Below, in pieces: positions 26,877 through 36,099 of a stretch of 64,000 bases of DNA (positions within the stretch are counted from its first letter, which is position 1; each line of letters starts with the position of its first letter). The DNA comes from Akkermansiaceae bacterium UBA1315 (lineage in GTDB: Bacteria > Verrucomicrobiota > Verrucomicrobiia > Verrucomicrobiales > Akkermansiaceae). The notes below the pieces were generated by a model that saw only the letters and a list, made by a program, of their open reading frames with translations, did not search any database and was not told where the DNA came from. Made by a program: the position numbers and the translations under genes. The stretch lies in the NCBI GenBank assembly GCA_002307065.1, contig DBTN01000011.1, positions 1-64,000 of the forward strand. The letters run 5' to 3'.

Positions 26877-28967
26877 TTATTTCTTGAGGGCTTCTTCGCG
26901 AGCCTTGGCCTTGGCGATAACGTCGTCGGAGACGTTTTTCGGGCAAGGGGCGTAGTGGCTGAACTCCATGGAGAACTGGCCACGGCCGGAGGTCATGGTG
27001 CGAAGGTCACCGATGTAACCGAACATGGCGCTCAGAGGAGCTTCCGCTTTGACACGGATACCACCTGGAGTTGGCTCTTGGCCTTGGATCATGCCGCGGC
27101 GGCGGTTGAGGTCGCCGATGACGTCGCCGACTTTTTCCTCAGGAGCGAAGACGTCGAGTTTCATCATTGGCTCAAGGATTTGTGGGCCGGCTTTTGGCAT
27201 CGTCTGGCGATACGCGGCTTTCGCGGCGATTTCGAAGGCGATGTTGCTGGAGTCAACGGCGTGGAAACCACCTTCGTTGAGCGTGACCTTGAAGTCCAAG
27301 CAAGGGTAACCGGCAAGAGGTCCTTTATCGACGGAGGTTTTGAAGCCTTTTTCGACGGCGGGGATGAACTCTTTCGGGATGCTGCCGCCGACGACCTTCG
27401 ATTCGAAGATGAAGCCGGAACCTGGCTCGCCGGGCTCGATGGTGTAGTCGATTTTCGCGAACTGACCGGAACCACCGGACTGCTTCTTGTGGGTGTAGCT
27501 GTCGTTGACCGGTTTGGTGATGGTTTCGCGATAGGCGACCTGTGGGGCGCCGACGGTGACCTCGACCTTGTGGGTCCGCTTGAGGATGTCGATTTTGATG
27601 TCGAGGTGAAGCTCACCCATGCCCTTGAGGATCATTTCGTTGGTTTCCTCGTCGGTTTCGACGCGGAACGAAGGATCTTCCTGGATCATCTTGCCGATGG
27701 CGTTGGCGAGCTTTTCAGCATTGGCCTTGTCCTTGGCAGCGACGGCGATGGAAATGACGGGATCGGGGAAAACCATCGGCTCGAGAGTGGCCGGGTTTTT
27801 CTCGTCGCAAAGGGTGTGACCGGTTTGGACGTTTTTCAGACCGACGATGGCGACGATGTCACCTGCTTGCGCGGAGTCGATTTCTTTGCGGTCGTCGGCG
27901 TGCATTTCGACCATGCGGCTGATGCGCTCGGTCTTGCCGGTGAAGGAGTTAAGGACGTTGTCGCCTTTCTTGATCGTGCCGGAGTAAATACGGGTGAATG
28001 TCAGGGCGCCGAATTTGTCGTCCATGATCTTGAACGCCAGACCGCGGAATGGGGCGGTTGGGTCGATGATGGCGAACTTGCCGGTTTCGTTTCCTTCTTC
28101 GTCCACTTCGGGAAGCGGCTTCACGTCGGTCGGGCTTGGCAGGTAGTCGACAACGGCATCGAGGACGAGTTGCAGGCCTTTGTTTTTGAAGGAAGAGCCG
28201 CAATAGGTTGGGAAGAATGCGAGATCGATCGTTCCTTTACGGATGCACTTCTTGATGTCTTCGAGCGAAGGCTCGACACCATCGAGGTAGGCTTCCATGA
28301 GAGCGTCGTCTTGTTCGACGGCGGTCTCGACCAGTTGGGCGCGATATTCTTTTGCCTTTTCAACGAGATCGGCTGGGATTTCCTCGATTTTGAAATTTTC
28401 CGGTTGGCCGGAATCGTCCCAGATGTGGGCCTTCATGGTGAGCAGGTCGACGACGCCGACGAAGTCACTTTCGGTACCGATAGGGAGAACCATCACCAGC
28501 GGGTGAGCGCCGAGGATTTTTTTCACCTGAGCGACGACGCGGTAGAAATCCGCGCCGATCCGGTCGAGTTTGTTGACGTAAATGACGCGGGAGACTTTCG
28601 AATCGTTTGCGTAGCGCCAGTTCGTTTCCGATTGTGGCTCAACGCCGCCGGAGCCACAGAAGACGCCGACGCCGCCGTCGAGAACCTTGAGGGAGCGGTA
28701 AACTTCGATGGTGAAGTCGACGTGTCCTGGGGTGTCGATGACGTTGAATTGGTGGCCTTTCCAGAAGCAGGTGGTAGCGGCCGATTGGATCGTGATGCCG
28801 CGTTCTGCTTCCTGTTCCATGAAGTCCATGGTGGATGCGCCGTCGTGGACCTCACCGATTTTGTGGATTTTGCCGGTGAGCTTGAGAATGCGTTCGGTGG
28901 TGGTCGTTTTACCGGCGTCAACGTGGGCGAAAATGCCGATGTTGCGGTATTTGGAGAGGTCCTTCAT
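26877..28967 (-). CDS. Elongation factor G, FusB/EF-G paralogue type
   Basis: 696-residue translational GTPase. GTP-binding motifs are AHVDAGKT (residues 14-21), RGITIQSA, DTPGHVDF and NKLDRIGADF, followed by domains II-V ending in RGQFSMEFSHYAPCP. Several signatures (FCGSGGVEPQSETNWRYAND, WDDSGQPENF, SHYAPCPKNV) match, from memory, the second EF-G of Pseudomonas (FusB/PA2071 group) better than canonical FusA. It lies outside a str operon (no rpsL, rpsG or tuf nearby). ATG 28967 is chosen because homologues begin a few residues before YRNIGI. It may duplicate or share the translocation/recycling work of a FusA elsewhere. Confidence 0.9.
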   Translation of the reverse strand: MKDLSKYRNIGIFAHVDAGKTTTTERILKLTGKIHKIGEVHDGASTMDFMEQEAERGITIQSAATTCFWKGHQFNVIDTPGHVDFTIEVYRSLKVLDGGVGVFCGSGGVEPQSETNWRYANDSKVSRVIYVNKLDRIGADFYRVVAQVKKILGAHPLVMVLPIGTESDFVGVVDLLTMKAHIWDDSGQPENFKIEEIPADLVEKAKEYRAQLVETAVEQDDALMEAYLDGVEPSLEDIKKCIRKGTIDLAFFPTYCGSSFKNKGLQLVLDAVVDYLPSPTDVKPLPEVDEEGNETGKFAIIDPTAPFRGLAFKIMDDKFGALTFTRIYSGTIKKGDNVLNSFTGKTERISRMVEMHADDRKEIDSAQAGDIVAIVGLKNVQTGHTLCDEKNPATLEPMVFPDPVISIAVAAKDKANAEKLANAIGKMIQEDPSFRVETDEETNEMILKGMGELHLDIKIDILKRTHKVEVTVGAPQVAYRETITKPVNDSYTHKKQSGGSGQFAKIDYTIEPGEPGSGFIFESKVVGGSIPKEFIPAVEKGFKTSVDKGPLAGYPCLDFKVTLNEGGFHAVDSSNIAFEIAAKAAYRQTMPKAGPQILEPMMKLDVFAPEEKVGDVIGDLNRRRGMIQGQEPTPGGIRVKAEAPLSAMFGYIGDLRTMTSGRGQFSMEFSHYAPCPKNVSDDVIAKAKAREEALKK

Positions 28968-29168
28968 GCGGAATTGTGGCTTCTGGTTAGGCGCGACAGG
29001 TTCGCACCGGGGCGGAATTGCTAGTCGAGGAGGAAAATTTGGCAATGCTAGAGTCGCTGTTTTTCGCAGGAAGTCCGGGAAAAGCAGTCAGCGGCGTTAC
29101 AATCGCGGACGGGGAAATGCGTTTTGTTGGCTTGCGTCGGCACGGTGAGAGTCGTTCTCTGCGGCGGG

Positions 29169-30437
29169 ATGGTGGATATTTCGATGCGACCTTTGGCAGA
29201 ACCGGTTCGTTTTGACGGGCTGGCACCGGTCGAAGTGGCGCGGCGACTTTCCCATTTGGACGGGCTGGTTTTTTTCGATACGGCGGGGAATTTGCCATCT
29301 GGCAGTGGGCGACCGGTTTCGGTGATCGCGGCGCGTCCGGCTCGGGTGCTGCGGGGGAAGATCGACCGTCCGGAAGACCGGGAGGCGTTGCGTGTTGCGT
29401 TGGCCGAAGGGCCGAAATTGACCGGGGACCGGGGATTTCCGCTCGGCGGCCTGTGCGGCTGGATCGATTACGAAGGAGATTTTGTTTTTGGTGATTATCG
29501 GGAAATGCTCGTGTATTGCCACGATGACGGGGTTTGGTGGGAGACAGGTCGGCTTTCCGAATGTCTTCGTGAGCCGGTTTTGTCGGACGTTGGAGTTGGC
29601 GAGTTTTCGGCCTGGCAGGGACGCGAGGACTTCGAAAAGGGGGTGGAGCGGATCAAGGAGTGGATCGCCGCCGGAGATATTTATCAGGTGAATTTGTCCC
29701 AAGGTTTCACGGCGGAGGTCACGGGGGGCTCGCTTTTTGGGCTTTATGAAACGTTGCGGGAGGCATCGCCCGCGCCGATGGCCGCGTGGCTTTCGTTGGA
29801 TGGAAAAGAGGTTCTGAGTTCTTCACCCGAGCTTTTTCTGAAAATTTCCGGCGACGGGATGGAAACCCGGCCGATTAAAGGAACCCGCCCACGATTTTAC
29901 GATCCAGATGAGGATCGGCGCTCGGCTTACGATTTGCAGACTTCGGTGAAGGAAATTTCGGAGTTGGTGATGATCACGGATTTGCTCCGCAATGATCTTG
30001 GCCAAGTTTGTGAGTTTGGCAGCGTCGCGGTGACGGACATGTTACAACTCGAAACGCTGGCGCAGGTTCACCATTTGGTTTCGACGGTGACCGGGCGTTT
30101 GAGAAATGAAATGGACGCGGTGGACGCGGTGGCGGCTTGCTTTCCCGGAGGAAGCATCACCGGTGCACCCAAAAAACGGGCAATGGAAATTATCGAAGAA
30201 TTGGAAAATACGCCGCGTGGCATTTATTGCGGAACGATCGGATGGTTTGGGTTTAACGGAGAAAGTTCGTTCAATATCGCCATCCGCACCTTGGTGAGAA
30301 CGGGAGACCGGTTGGTTTATCAGGTCGGGGCCGGAATTGTCGCGGATTCCGATCCGAGTCGAGAATATGAGGAAACGTTGCACAAGGCGGCGGGGATCCG
30401 GTTGGCGGTTCAGCGGTGGCGGGAGGTGAAGCGATGA
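29169..30437 (+). CDS. pabB: Aminodeoxychorismate synthase component I (PabB-type chorismate-binding enzyme)
   Basis: About 422 residues. It converts chorismate and ammonia to 4-amino-4-deoxychorismate in folate synthesis, with a PabA glutaminase partner encoded elsewhere. The chorismate-binding domain (about residues 150-420) contains GDIYQVNLSQ, METRPIKGTRPR (Lys in PIKGT is the PabB hallmark; TrpE has Ala), SELVMITDLLRNDLG and GSITGAPKKRAMEII. Start uncertain: ATG 29169 or 29184. It is divergent from EF-G, and the following CLC gene overlaps its stop by ATGA. The anthranilate synthase alternative is made unlikely by the Lys. Confidence 0.9.
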   Translation: MVDISMRPLAEPVRFDGLAPVEVARRLSHLDGLVFFDTAGNLPSGSGRPVSVIAARPARVLRGKIDRPEDREALRVALAEGPKLTGDRGFPLGGLCGWIDYEGDFVFGDYREMLVYCHDDGVWWETGRLSECLREPVLSDVGVGEFSAWQGREDFEKGVERIKEWIAAGDIYQVNLSQGFTAEVTGGSLFGLYETLREASPAPMAAWLSLDGKEVLSSSPELFLKISGDGMETRPIKGTRPRFYDPDEDRRSAYDLQTSVKEISELVMITDLLRNDLGQVCEFGSVAVTDMLQLETLAQVHHLVSTVTGRLRNEMDAVDAVAACFPGGSITGAPKKRAMEIIEELENTPRGIYCGTIGWFGFNGESSFNIAIRTLVRTGDRLVYQVGAGIVADSDPSREYEETLHKAAGIRLAVQRWREVKR

Positions 30438-31666
30438 CCCGTTTGTTTCGTTCCGCGAAGGGAATGGCGATCTTGCTGGTGATGGCGGGACTGGTCGGTT
30501 CGGCATCGGCGTTTTTCCTGTGGAGTCTGGATCGAATGACCGGTCTGCGATTGGAAAACCCGTGGTTGTTGTGGTTGCTACCGGTCGGTGGATATGCCGT
30601 CGGTCTGATTTATGAATTTTACGGCAAACCGGCGAACGGTGGGAACAATCTGCTGATCGATGAAATTCATCAGCCCGGTGCGGGAGTTCCACGACGGATG
30701 GCTCCGCTGATTTTATTTGCGACGTTGGCCACGCATCTTTTTGGCGGATCCGCCGGGCGCGAGGGAACGGCGGTGCAGATGGGTGGCGGGATCGCTGCGA
30801 CCGTCGCGCGGATTTTGAAACTCGATGCGGCCAATGTGCGAGTCCTGCTGATGGCGGGCGTGGCAGCGGGATTCGGCTCGGTTTTCGGAACGCCGGTTGC
30901 GGGGGCGGTTTTCGCGTTGGAGGTTCTGGTCATCGGACGCATGCAGTATGACGCGCTCGTTCCTTGTTTCATCGCGGCGGTGGTGGCCGACTGGGTCTGC
31001 CATGCGTTAGGGGCGAGTCACACGCCTTATCACATCGCGGTGGCATCGACGAGTTATCATGTGGATCCTTTGATTCTCGGGAAGGTGATCCTCGCGTCGA
31101 TCGCGTTTGGGGTCGCGGGAGCGTTATTTGCATCGTGTTCGCACCGGGTGAGTGATCTTTTCGTCCGGTTTATCCCGAAGGCTCCGCTGCGCCCGGTGGT
31201 TGGCGGATTGATCATCATCGCGTTGGTTTACGCGATCGGCACGCGCGACTATTTGGGACTGGGCGATTGGTCGAACCGGTCGGGCGCGATCACCTTGCCG
31301 GCGATGTTCACGTCTCAGGAAATTCCGGCGACGGCGTGGTTGTGGAAGCTGATTTTCACGGTGATCACGCTGAGCAGTGGTTTCAAAGGCGGTGAGGTCA
31401 CTCCGTTGTTTTTCATCGGGGCTGCGTTGGGAAATGTGCTGGCCGGGCCGCTGGGATTGCCATCCGATTTGTTGGCGGCGATCGGATTGATCGCGATTTT
31501 TGCTGGGGCGACCAACACGCCGCTCGCGTCGACTCTGTTAGGAGTTGAGCTTTTTGGGGCGGAGAACTCCGTGTATTTCGCCGCTGCGTGCATCGTCGCC
31601 TACCGGTTTAGCGGCAAGACCGGCATCTATTCGTCCCAACGGCCGGGCGTCGCGAAATTTCAGTAA
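30434..31666 (+). CDS. CLC-family anion transporter, probably fluoride/proton antiporter (CLC-F type)
   Basis: 410-residue polytopic CLC protein. The gating-glutamate motif reads GSAGREGTAVQ (near residue 115), and the C-terminal half has GFKGGEVTPLFFIGAALG. Where chloride transporters have GSGIP, this protein reads GGNNLLIDEIH (near residue 69). Loss of that serine and a GREGT variant are features I recall from CLC-F fluoride exporters, so fluoride efflux is the better guess than chloride. It is translationally coupled to pabB (ATGA overlap), a pairing with no obvious functional link. No riboswitch precedes it because there is no leader. Confidence 0.8.
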   Translation: MTRLFRSAKGMAILLVMAGLVGSASAFFLWSLDRMTGLRLENPWLLWLLPVGGYAVGLIYEFYGKPANGGNNLLIDEIHQPGAGVPRRMAPLILFATLATHLFGGSAGREGTAVQMGGGIAATVARILKLDAANVRVLLMAGVAAGFGSVFGTPVAGAVFALEVLVIGRMQYDALVPCFIAAVVADWVCHALGASHTPYHIAVASTSYHVDPLILGKVILASIAFGVAGALFASCSHRVSDLFVRFIPKAPLRPVVGGLIIIALVYAIGTRDYLGLGDWSNRSGAITLPAMFTSQEIPATAWLWKLIFTVITLSSGFKGGEVTPLFFIGAALGNVLAGPLGLPSDLLAAIGLIAIFAGATNTPLASTLLGVELFGAENSVYFAAACIVAYRFSGKTGIYSSQRPGVAKFQ

Positions 31667-31746
31667 GTCAAATCGGGTAGGTTCTTTCGATGCTTGCGCG
31701 GCATCCTGTCAGGCGTTAATCCCTGCTCCGCCAAGATTTGGCCAAC

Positions 31747-31818
31747 GCCTCCGTAGTTCAATGGATAGAACGAGGGTTTCCTAAACTCTAGATTCGTGTT
31801 CGATTCACGACGGGGGTA
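31747..31818 (+). tRNA. tRNA-Arg (anticodon CCT)
   Basis: 72-base cloverleaf: acceptor GCCTCCG/CGGGGGT (two G-U pairs), D stem GTTC/GAAC, anticodon stem AGGGT/ACTCT with loop TTCCTAA (anticodon CCT, reads AGG), T arm TCGTG-TTCGATT-CACGA, discriminator A. The CCA end is not encoded (TTTG follows). A terminator lies 50 bases downstream. Confidence 0.92.
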
Positions 31819-31867
31819 TTTGTTTGATTGCGATCGGCAGGGCACTGGAGCCGAGGGGATCGCACTT

Positions 31868-31906
31868 GCGGGTGACCGGTGTTTTGTCCCGCTCACCCGC
31901 TTTTTT
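31868..31906 (+). terminator. Terminator after tRNA-Arg
   Basis: 8-bp stem GCGGGTGA/TCACCCGC followed by TTTTTT. It ends just before the stop codon of the convergent PEP-CTERM gene. Confidence 0.8.
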
Positions 31907-31912
31907 ATGCAA

Positions 31913-32620
31913 TCATGACCGACGACGCTTGTTCAGCAGCGTCAAGGTTCCGATGCCAAAGAGCAGCGCTCCGTTTATTTCGGGCACCGTTGTGATCGAT
32001 AAGGATGGTCCTCCGGAGTAGCCGCTGTTGACGATGGCGACCCAGCTGTCGGGATTGGCGTCGTTGCCAATCCGGCCGGTCAGAGCGGTGCTGAGATCGT
32101 CGCTGGTGTCGCCTTGGCTGATCCAGTCGTTCACCAGATCGGTTAGATCGAGGCTGTAGGTTCCGAATTCGACGGTGGCCACGGAGTCGACGACATCGCC
32201 GATTTGGTTGTTTTTAAAATCCACGTAGGAGGTGGATTGGGTCGGATCGATGGATGCGGGATCTGACAACAGGTAGTGAGCGGAGATGACCAAACCGGAT
32301 CCGTCCGGCGGGAATCCAGTGCGCGCCACCGTCTGAAAGGTAAGGATCGCCGAAGTCACCGGAGTGGTCAGTCCGAGAGAAGATAGGTCAAATGTCAGAT
32401 AAGTGGTTTCTTCCCATTTATAGCTCGGTGACGCGCCCATTCCGAAAGGATTGATGGTGCTGACACCGAGTTGATCATTGGCATCAAGGACATACGGTGC
32501 GCCGAACGCCCAGGCGGAGGTGAAGAAATCGGAGGTTGGATTAATGATCACCGTTCCTGCGGAAACCGGTAGTGAGCCTAGAATCGCTGCGAAGAGGGGT
32601 AGGAAAAGGTTTCGTTTCAT
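31913..32620 (-). CDS. Secreted PEP-CTERM protein with DNRLRE/CBM96-like beta fold
   Basis: 235 residues. A signal peptide (about 1-21, cut after VSA) precedes a beta-rich domain typical of DNRLRE/CBM96-like secreted proteins (TTYLTFDLSSL, SLDLTDLVNDWI). The C-terminal sorting tail is VPEINGALLFGIG...LLNKRRRS, a PEP-CTERM variant with PEI instead of PEP. Such proteins are processed by an exosortase, which is not in this window. It shares its fold type with the gene at 36.1 kb on the other side of the TonB receptor. It probably forms a unit with the PEP-CTERM gene just upstream (gap 21 bases as stop to start). Confidence 0.82.
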   Translation of the reverse strand: MKRNLFLPLFAAILGSLPVSAGTVIINPTSDFFTSAWAFGAPYVLDANDQLGVSTINPFGMGASPSYKWEETTYLTFDLSSLGLTTPVTSAILTFQTVARTGFPPDGSGLVISAHYLLSDPASIDPTQSTSYVDFKNNQIGDVVDSVATVEFGTYSLDLTDLVNDWISQGDTSDDLSTALTGRIGNDANPDSWVAIVNSGYSGGPSLSITTVPEINGALLFGIGTLTLLNKRRRS

Positions 32621-32641
32621 GGTAAAAGAAAAGCGTCAGGG

Positions 32642-33430
32642 TTAGTGAGTGCTGCTATTTCTCCGTCGGCGAACCATCCCGGCGGCGAGACCGAATGCAC
32701 CGAGGGCGGCGAACGTTGGTTCAGGAATGGGGGCGGTGGTGTAGTTCACATCGATGGTCACCGTATCGAGGGAAAATCCGAAACCGCTGGTGTCGGCAAG
32801 GCTGGTGAGGTCGATCGAATAGGCTTCGCCCGCTTCAATATCCAAATCCGTGAGGAGATACGAGTAAGTCCAGAAAAACACTCCCGTGCCTCCGGTTGAG
32901 GTGCCTCCGTCTGAGGAACTCCACCGATAACTTTCAGGAGAGGTGGTGCCGTTTGGGTTTTTCTCGCCGGTGATCGCGGTGCCGCCGTTCAGGGAGACGG
33001 AGAAAGGTGATAGGACTTCCTCAAATTCGGCATCGAGGAAGTTGGAATGCTTCACTTGGATGAGAATGCTGCTGATCGGTGCCAGCGCGGTGTCCGAGAT
33101 GGTGAACTGGTATTGGACGCCGAGTCCACCGGAGGTCAATCGGCCCGGGAGGCCCGTGACGGTGTTGGTTCCGTTTGAGCTGCCGATGCTGGCGTTGGAT
33201 TGGCTGAGGAGTGGGGTAAGTGCCGCGCCGCCTCCGGTTTGGTCAGGCGCGAGATCGGTGAACTCGCCCGCTCCCGTGGTGGCGCTGGGAACATCCCACC
33301 ATTCCCATCCTGCGAATCCCGAGGTGTTTGCGGACCGATCCCACGAAGGATCGGCAATGCCAAGCAGCGCTGCGGCGTTGGCGGTGGAAGTGGCGATCAA
33401 GCCTACTGCGATATGTCGAAGTAATTTCAT
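32642..33430 (-). CDS. Secreted PEP-CTERM protein, unknown function
   Basis: 262 residues. It has a signal peptide (MKLLRHIAVGLIATSTANA), a beta-rich Ser/Thr/Gly-rich body, and a classical C-terminal tail IPEPTFAALGAFGLAAGMVRRRR. The ATG at 33430 fits the signal peptide; the frame extends further upstream without support. The body is not recognised. It is divergent from the TonB receptor gene, with about 300 bases between them, so shared regulation is possible. Confidence 0.82.
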   Translation of the reverse strand: MKLLRHIAVGLIATSTANAAALLGIADPSWDRSANTSGFAGWEWWDVPSATTGAGEFTDLAPDQTGGGAALTPLLSQSNASIGSSNGTNTVTGLPGRLTSGGLGVQYQFTISDTALAPISSILIQVKHSNFLDAEFEEVLSPFSVSLNGGTAITGEKNPNGTTSPESYRWSSSDGGTSTGGTGVFFWTYSYLLTDLDIEAGEAYSIDLTSLADTSGFGFSLDTVTIDVNYTTAPIPEPTFAALGAFGLAAGMVRRRRNSSTH

Positions 33431-33734
33431 GATGTTCGTGTTTCTGAGGTTTCTCGTAAGGCTGAGAAACGGCGTGATATTGAGAATACGTCGCAATAGA
33501 ACAATCTTCGAATTTGGCCGATGGCTGCCACCGGTCGCTCCTTTCTTTTTGGTCGTTCATCAAAGGGCGAGATGAGTATTTCTGTAGAATGATCATAATG
33601 AGGGATTTGTGATTCTTGTTGGATGGGCGGAAAAGGTGGAGAGGGCTGGTTTTCCAGCGGGTTCGAGCAATTTGGCGTCAATTTATCGCAAGCTGGCGGG
33701 AGCGCTTGAGGGCGCATCGGCCACAATCGCGCCG
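33431..33734. other. Divergent intergenic region between PEP-CTERM gene and TonB receptor
   Basis: About 300 AT-richer bases that must carry both promoters. I see no convincing coding frame. The short palindrome ATGATCAT at 33589-33596, with flanking AATGA, vaguely resembles part of a Fur-type site but does not reach a 19-bp consensus. Confidence 0.4.
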
Positions 33735-36089
33735 ATGTCCGCGATGATTCATAGGGATAGGTTCAGGGCTTGCTGCTTGGTTGGGATGACCGCGATTTCG
33801 ACGCTGGATCTGGTGGTCGCGGCGGATGAGGCAAAGGTTCAGCCCGAGGAAACGGAGAGTTCCGAGGTTTCCAATGATGAAGTCGAAGGAGAGTCGCTGC
33901 CGGACATGACCGTGATCGCAAGTCGGACCAGCCGTCCGTGGATTCAATCGAGCGGCTCTGTGGCGACTATTCGGCCGAATGAACTCGTGAGAGATGGGGT
34001 TCAGGATCTCGGCGGAATTGGGAAATATGATCCGTTGATTTCGGCGCCCTTTGACTACGGCAGCAGTGATACTCTTTATGGATATGGCGGGAGCGGTTAC
34101 AGTGGTTTTAATATTCGAGGGGCCGAGGGAAACCGGATTTCCCTGGAACTGGATGGCATCCGGCAGCCTCCGCAGTATGTTTCGACTTCTTTTGACATGG
34201 GCAGTGCAGGAGGTTCCGGCGGCGCGGGGCGGGACTACTTCGATCCTTCGATGTTTAGTCTGATCGAAATTTTGAAGGGCGGCGGCAGTTCCCTTTATGG
34301 AAGTGACGCGATGGGAGGAGTGGTGACGCTGAAGACGCTGGAAGCCGGAGATTTATTAAACGATCAGAAATCGGGCGGGTTGGTGCGGGGGCAGTATTTT
34401 TCTGTGAATGACAGCTATGCCGGGCAATTGGGCGGGGCCGTTCAGGCGGGTGACTTCCGGTTCATGATGCTCTACTCTGGAAGGGAGGGTCATGAGACCG
34501 AAAATCATGGCGGATCTTTGAAGCCAAATCCCGTGGATTTCACGAGTCACTCCTGGCTGGGCAAGATGGACTACGCGGTGGCGGGTCATCGTTTTCAGAT
34601 GGCTTTGGAGCGATATGAACGACGGACGGAGATTGATACGATCAGCGCAGTGCGGCAGTCGATGTTGGGCGGTTTTAATGAGTCCGTCTTGAACGATCAG
34701 GAAATGGAACGCAATCGTGTCAGCGCGCGTTGGGAGTATGAACCGGCAGGCGGCTGGGTGGATCAGATGGAGGCGCTTGGCTACTGGCAAAACTCGTCCA
34801 ATCAGGATGACAACCGCAGCCGCAGTAAGGACCTAGTGATCGGCGGGGTGACCATCCCAGGCCGCCGCCGCGAGCAGACGATCGATTTTGATACCGAGAT
34901 TTATGGGGTGTTACTTCAGTCGAGAAAGGAGCTGAAAACCGGTGACGTCGAACATCAATGGTTGGGCGGGATCGATCTTTCCCAAGAACACAGCGAGAGT
35001 GCGTTCGACCGAGTGGATACGGGTAACGTGCAGGATACCAACCGTACTCCCTTTGCACCGGCGGATACTCTGCGCTTGGGCATGTATTTGCAGGATGAGT
35101 TGAAGCTCGGTCGGAAGTGGAGTGTCACGCCGGGATTCAGGGCGGATTTCCAACGCATCACTCCGGAGATGTCGCAAGATTACCGGGAGCGGGTGGCTGC
35201 CTTGCAGCAGAACGGGCAAGCGATTGAGCTATCCGATGAATATGATAATCTCGCGATCTCCCCGCGCCTGGATATCGCTTATATGCCGACCGCTTCGACG
35301 CGGGTGTATGGAACGTATTCAAGGGGGATCCGAAATCCGACGGCGGAGGAACTTTCAATGTTGTTCGTGCATCAGGACGTCAGTGGCGGCACGGCGGGAA
35401 CGGTGAGTTTGCCCAATCCTGATTTGAAGGAAGAGACGAGTCATTCCTTGGAGCTGGGTTTTAAAGGAGATGGGGATCCGGGGCGTTTCCAGATCGCAGG
35501 ATTTTACACATGGTATGAGGACTTCATTGAAAATAATGTGTTTACCGGTGAAGTGGATGAGGACGGCCGGGAAATCCATACGACGGTCAATCGTGGGAAG
35601 GCGACCATCTATGGCTTGGAAGTGAGCGGTGAAGCGAATGTTCGACATTGGATTCCGGCTCTCGATGGATTCAAGGTGGGTCTTCATAGCGGCATCGCCA
35701 TCGGTCGTAATGAAACAGACCATACGTGGCTGAATTCCGTCGAACCCTGGAAAAGCAGTGCCTTTCTCGGCTATGATCATCCGGATGAAAAATTCGGTGT
35801 GCGGCTGACCGGAACCTATGTGGACCGGGTTCGGCATGTGGACGACACGATTCCAGAAACGGGAAGCCTTTACCGGCCGGAAGCCTATTTCGTGGTGGAT
35901 CTCGGCGGGTATTGGAAACCGACCGATACGCTTACGATCAATGGCGGCATCAACAACCTCCTGGACGAAAAATATTGGAGTTGGAGTTCGTCGCGGCGTT
36001 CGAGTTCGGGTTCTACCGGCAATTTTGGAAACGAGCGGAATACCGCCCCAGGGACGAACTTTTACCTGTCGATCACTCAGGTTTTTTGA
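33735..36089 (+). CDS. TonB-dependent receptor, haemoglobin/haem-receptor-like
   Basis: About 784 residues. A signal-peptide-like start is followed by an acidic linker, then a plug domain (about residues 55-180: LPDMTVIASRTSRPW, GYSGFNIRGAEGNRISLELDGI) and a long beta barrel ending in FYLSITQVF, with aromatic terminal residue. Plug motifs GRDYFDPSMFSLIEILKGGGSSLYGSDAMGGVV resemble the haemoglobin/transferrin receptor family. A haem or iron-protein ligand is therefore the best guess. Start could be ATG 33735 or 33744. The next gene follows after 10 bases. Confidence 0.88.
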   Translation: MSAMIHRDRFRACCLVGMTAISTLDLVVAADEAKVQPEETESSEVSNDEVEGESLPDMTVIASRTSRPWIQSSGSVATIRPNELVRDGVQDLGGIGKYDPLISAPFDYGSSDTLYGYGGSGYSGFNIRGAEGNRISLELDGIRQPPQYVSTSFDMGSAGGSGGAGRDYFDPSMFSLIEILKGGGSSLYGSDAMGGVVTLKTLEAGDLLNDQKSGGLVRGQYFSVNDSYAGQLGGAVQAGDFRFMMLYSGREGHETENHGGSLKPNPVDFTSHSWLGKMDYAVAGHRFQMALERYERRTEIDTISAVRQSMLGGFNESVLNDQEMERNRVSARWEYEPAGGWVDQMEALGYWQNSSNQDDNRSRSKDLVIGGVTIPGRRREQTIDFDTEIYGVLLQSRKELKTGDVEHQWLGGIDLSQEHSESAFDRVDTGNVQDTNRTPFAPADTLRLGMYLQDELKLGRKWSVTPGFRADFQRITPEMSQDYRERVAALQQNGQAIELSDEYDNLAISPRLDIAYMPTASTRVYGTYSRGIRNPTAEELSMLFVHQDVSGGTAGTVSLPNPDLKEETSHSLELGFKGDGDPGRFQIAGFYTWYEDFIENNVFTGEVDEDGREIHTTVNRGKATIYGLEVSGEANVRHWIPALDGFKVGLHSGIAIGRNETDHTWLNSVEPWKSSAFLGYDHPDEKFGVRLTGTYVDRVRHVDDTIPETGSLYRPEAYFVVDLGGYWKPTDTLTINGGINNLLDEKYWSWSSSRRSSSGSTGNFGNERNTAPGTNFYLSITQVF

Positions 36090-36099
36090 AATCAAATTT

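Noticed and set aside
26955..29024. A 689-codon open frame antisense to EF-G
   Set aside because: It mirrors the strongly conserved EF-G gene; its translation is rich in Asp/Val/Gly-Phe runs typical of antisense frames in high-GC genes and contains no recognisable domain.
30250..30434. Fluoride riboswitch before the CLC gene
   Set aside because: The CLC start overlaps the pabB stop, so there is no leader; I see no riboswitch-like fold in the coding sequence.
33581..33600. Fur box before the TonB receptor
   Set aside because: Only an 8-base palindrome with partial flanks; too weak to call.
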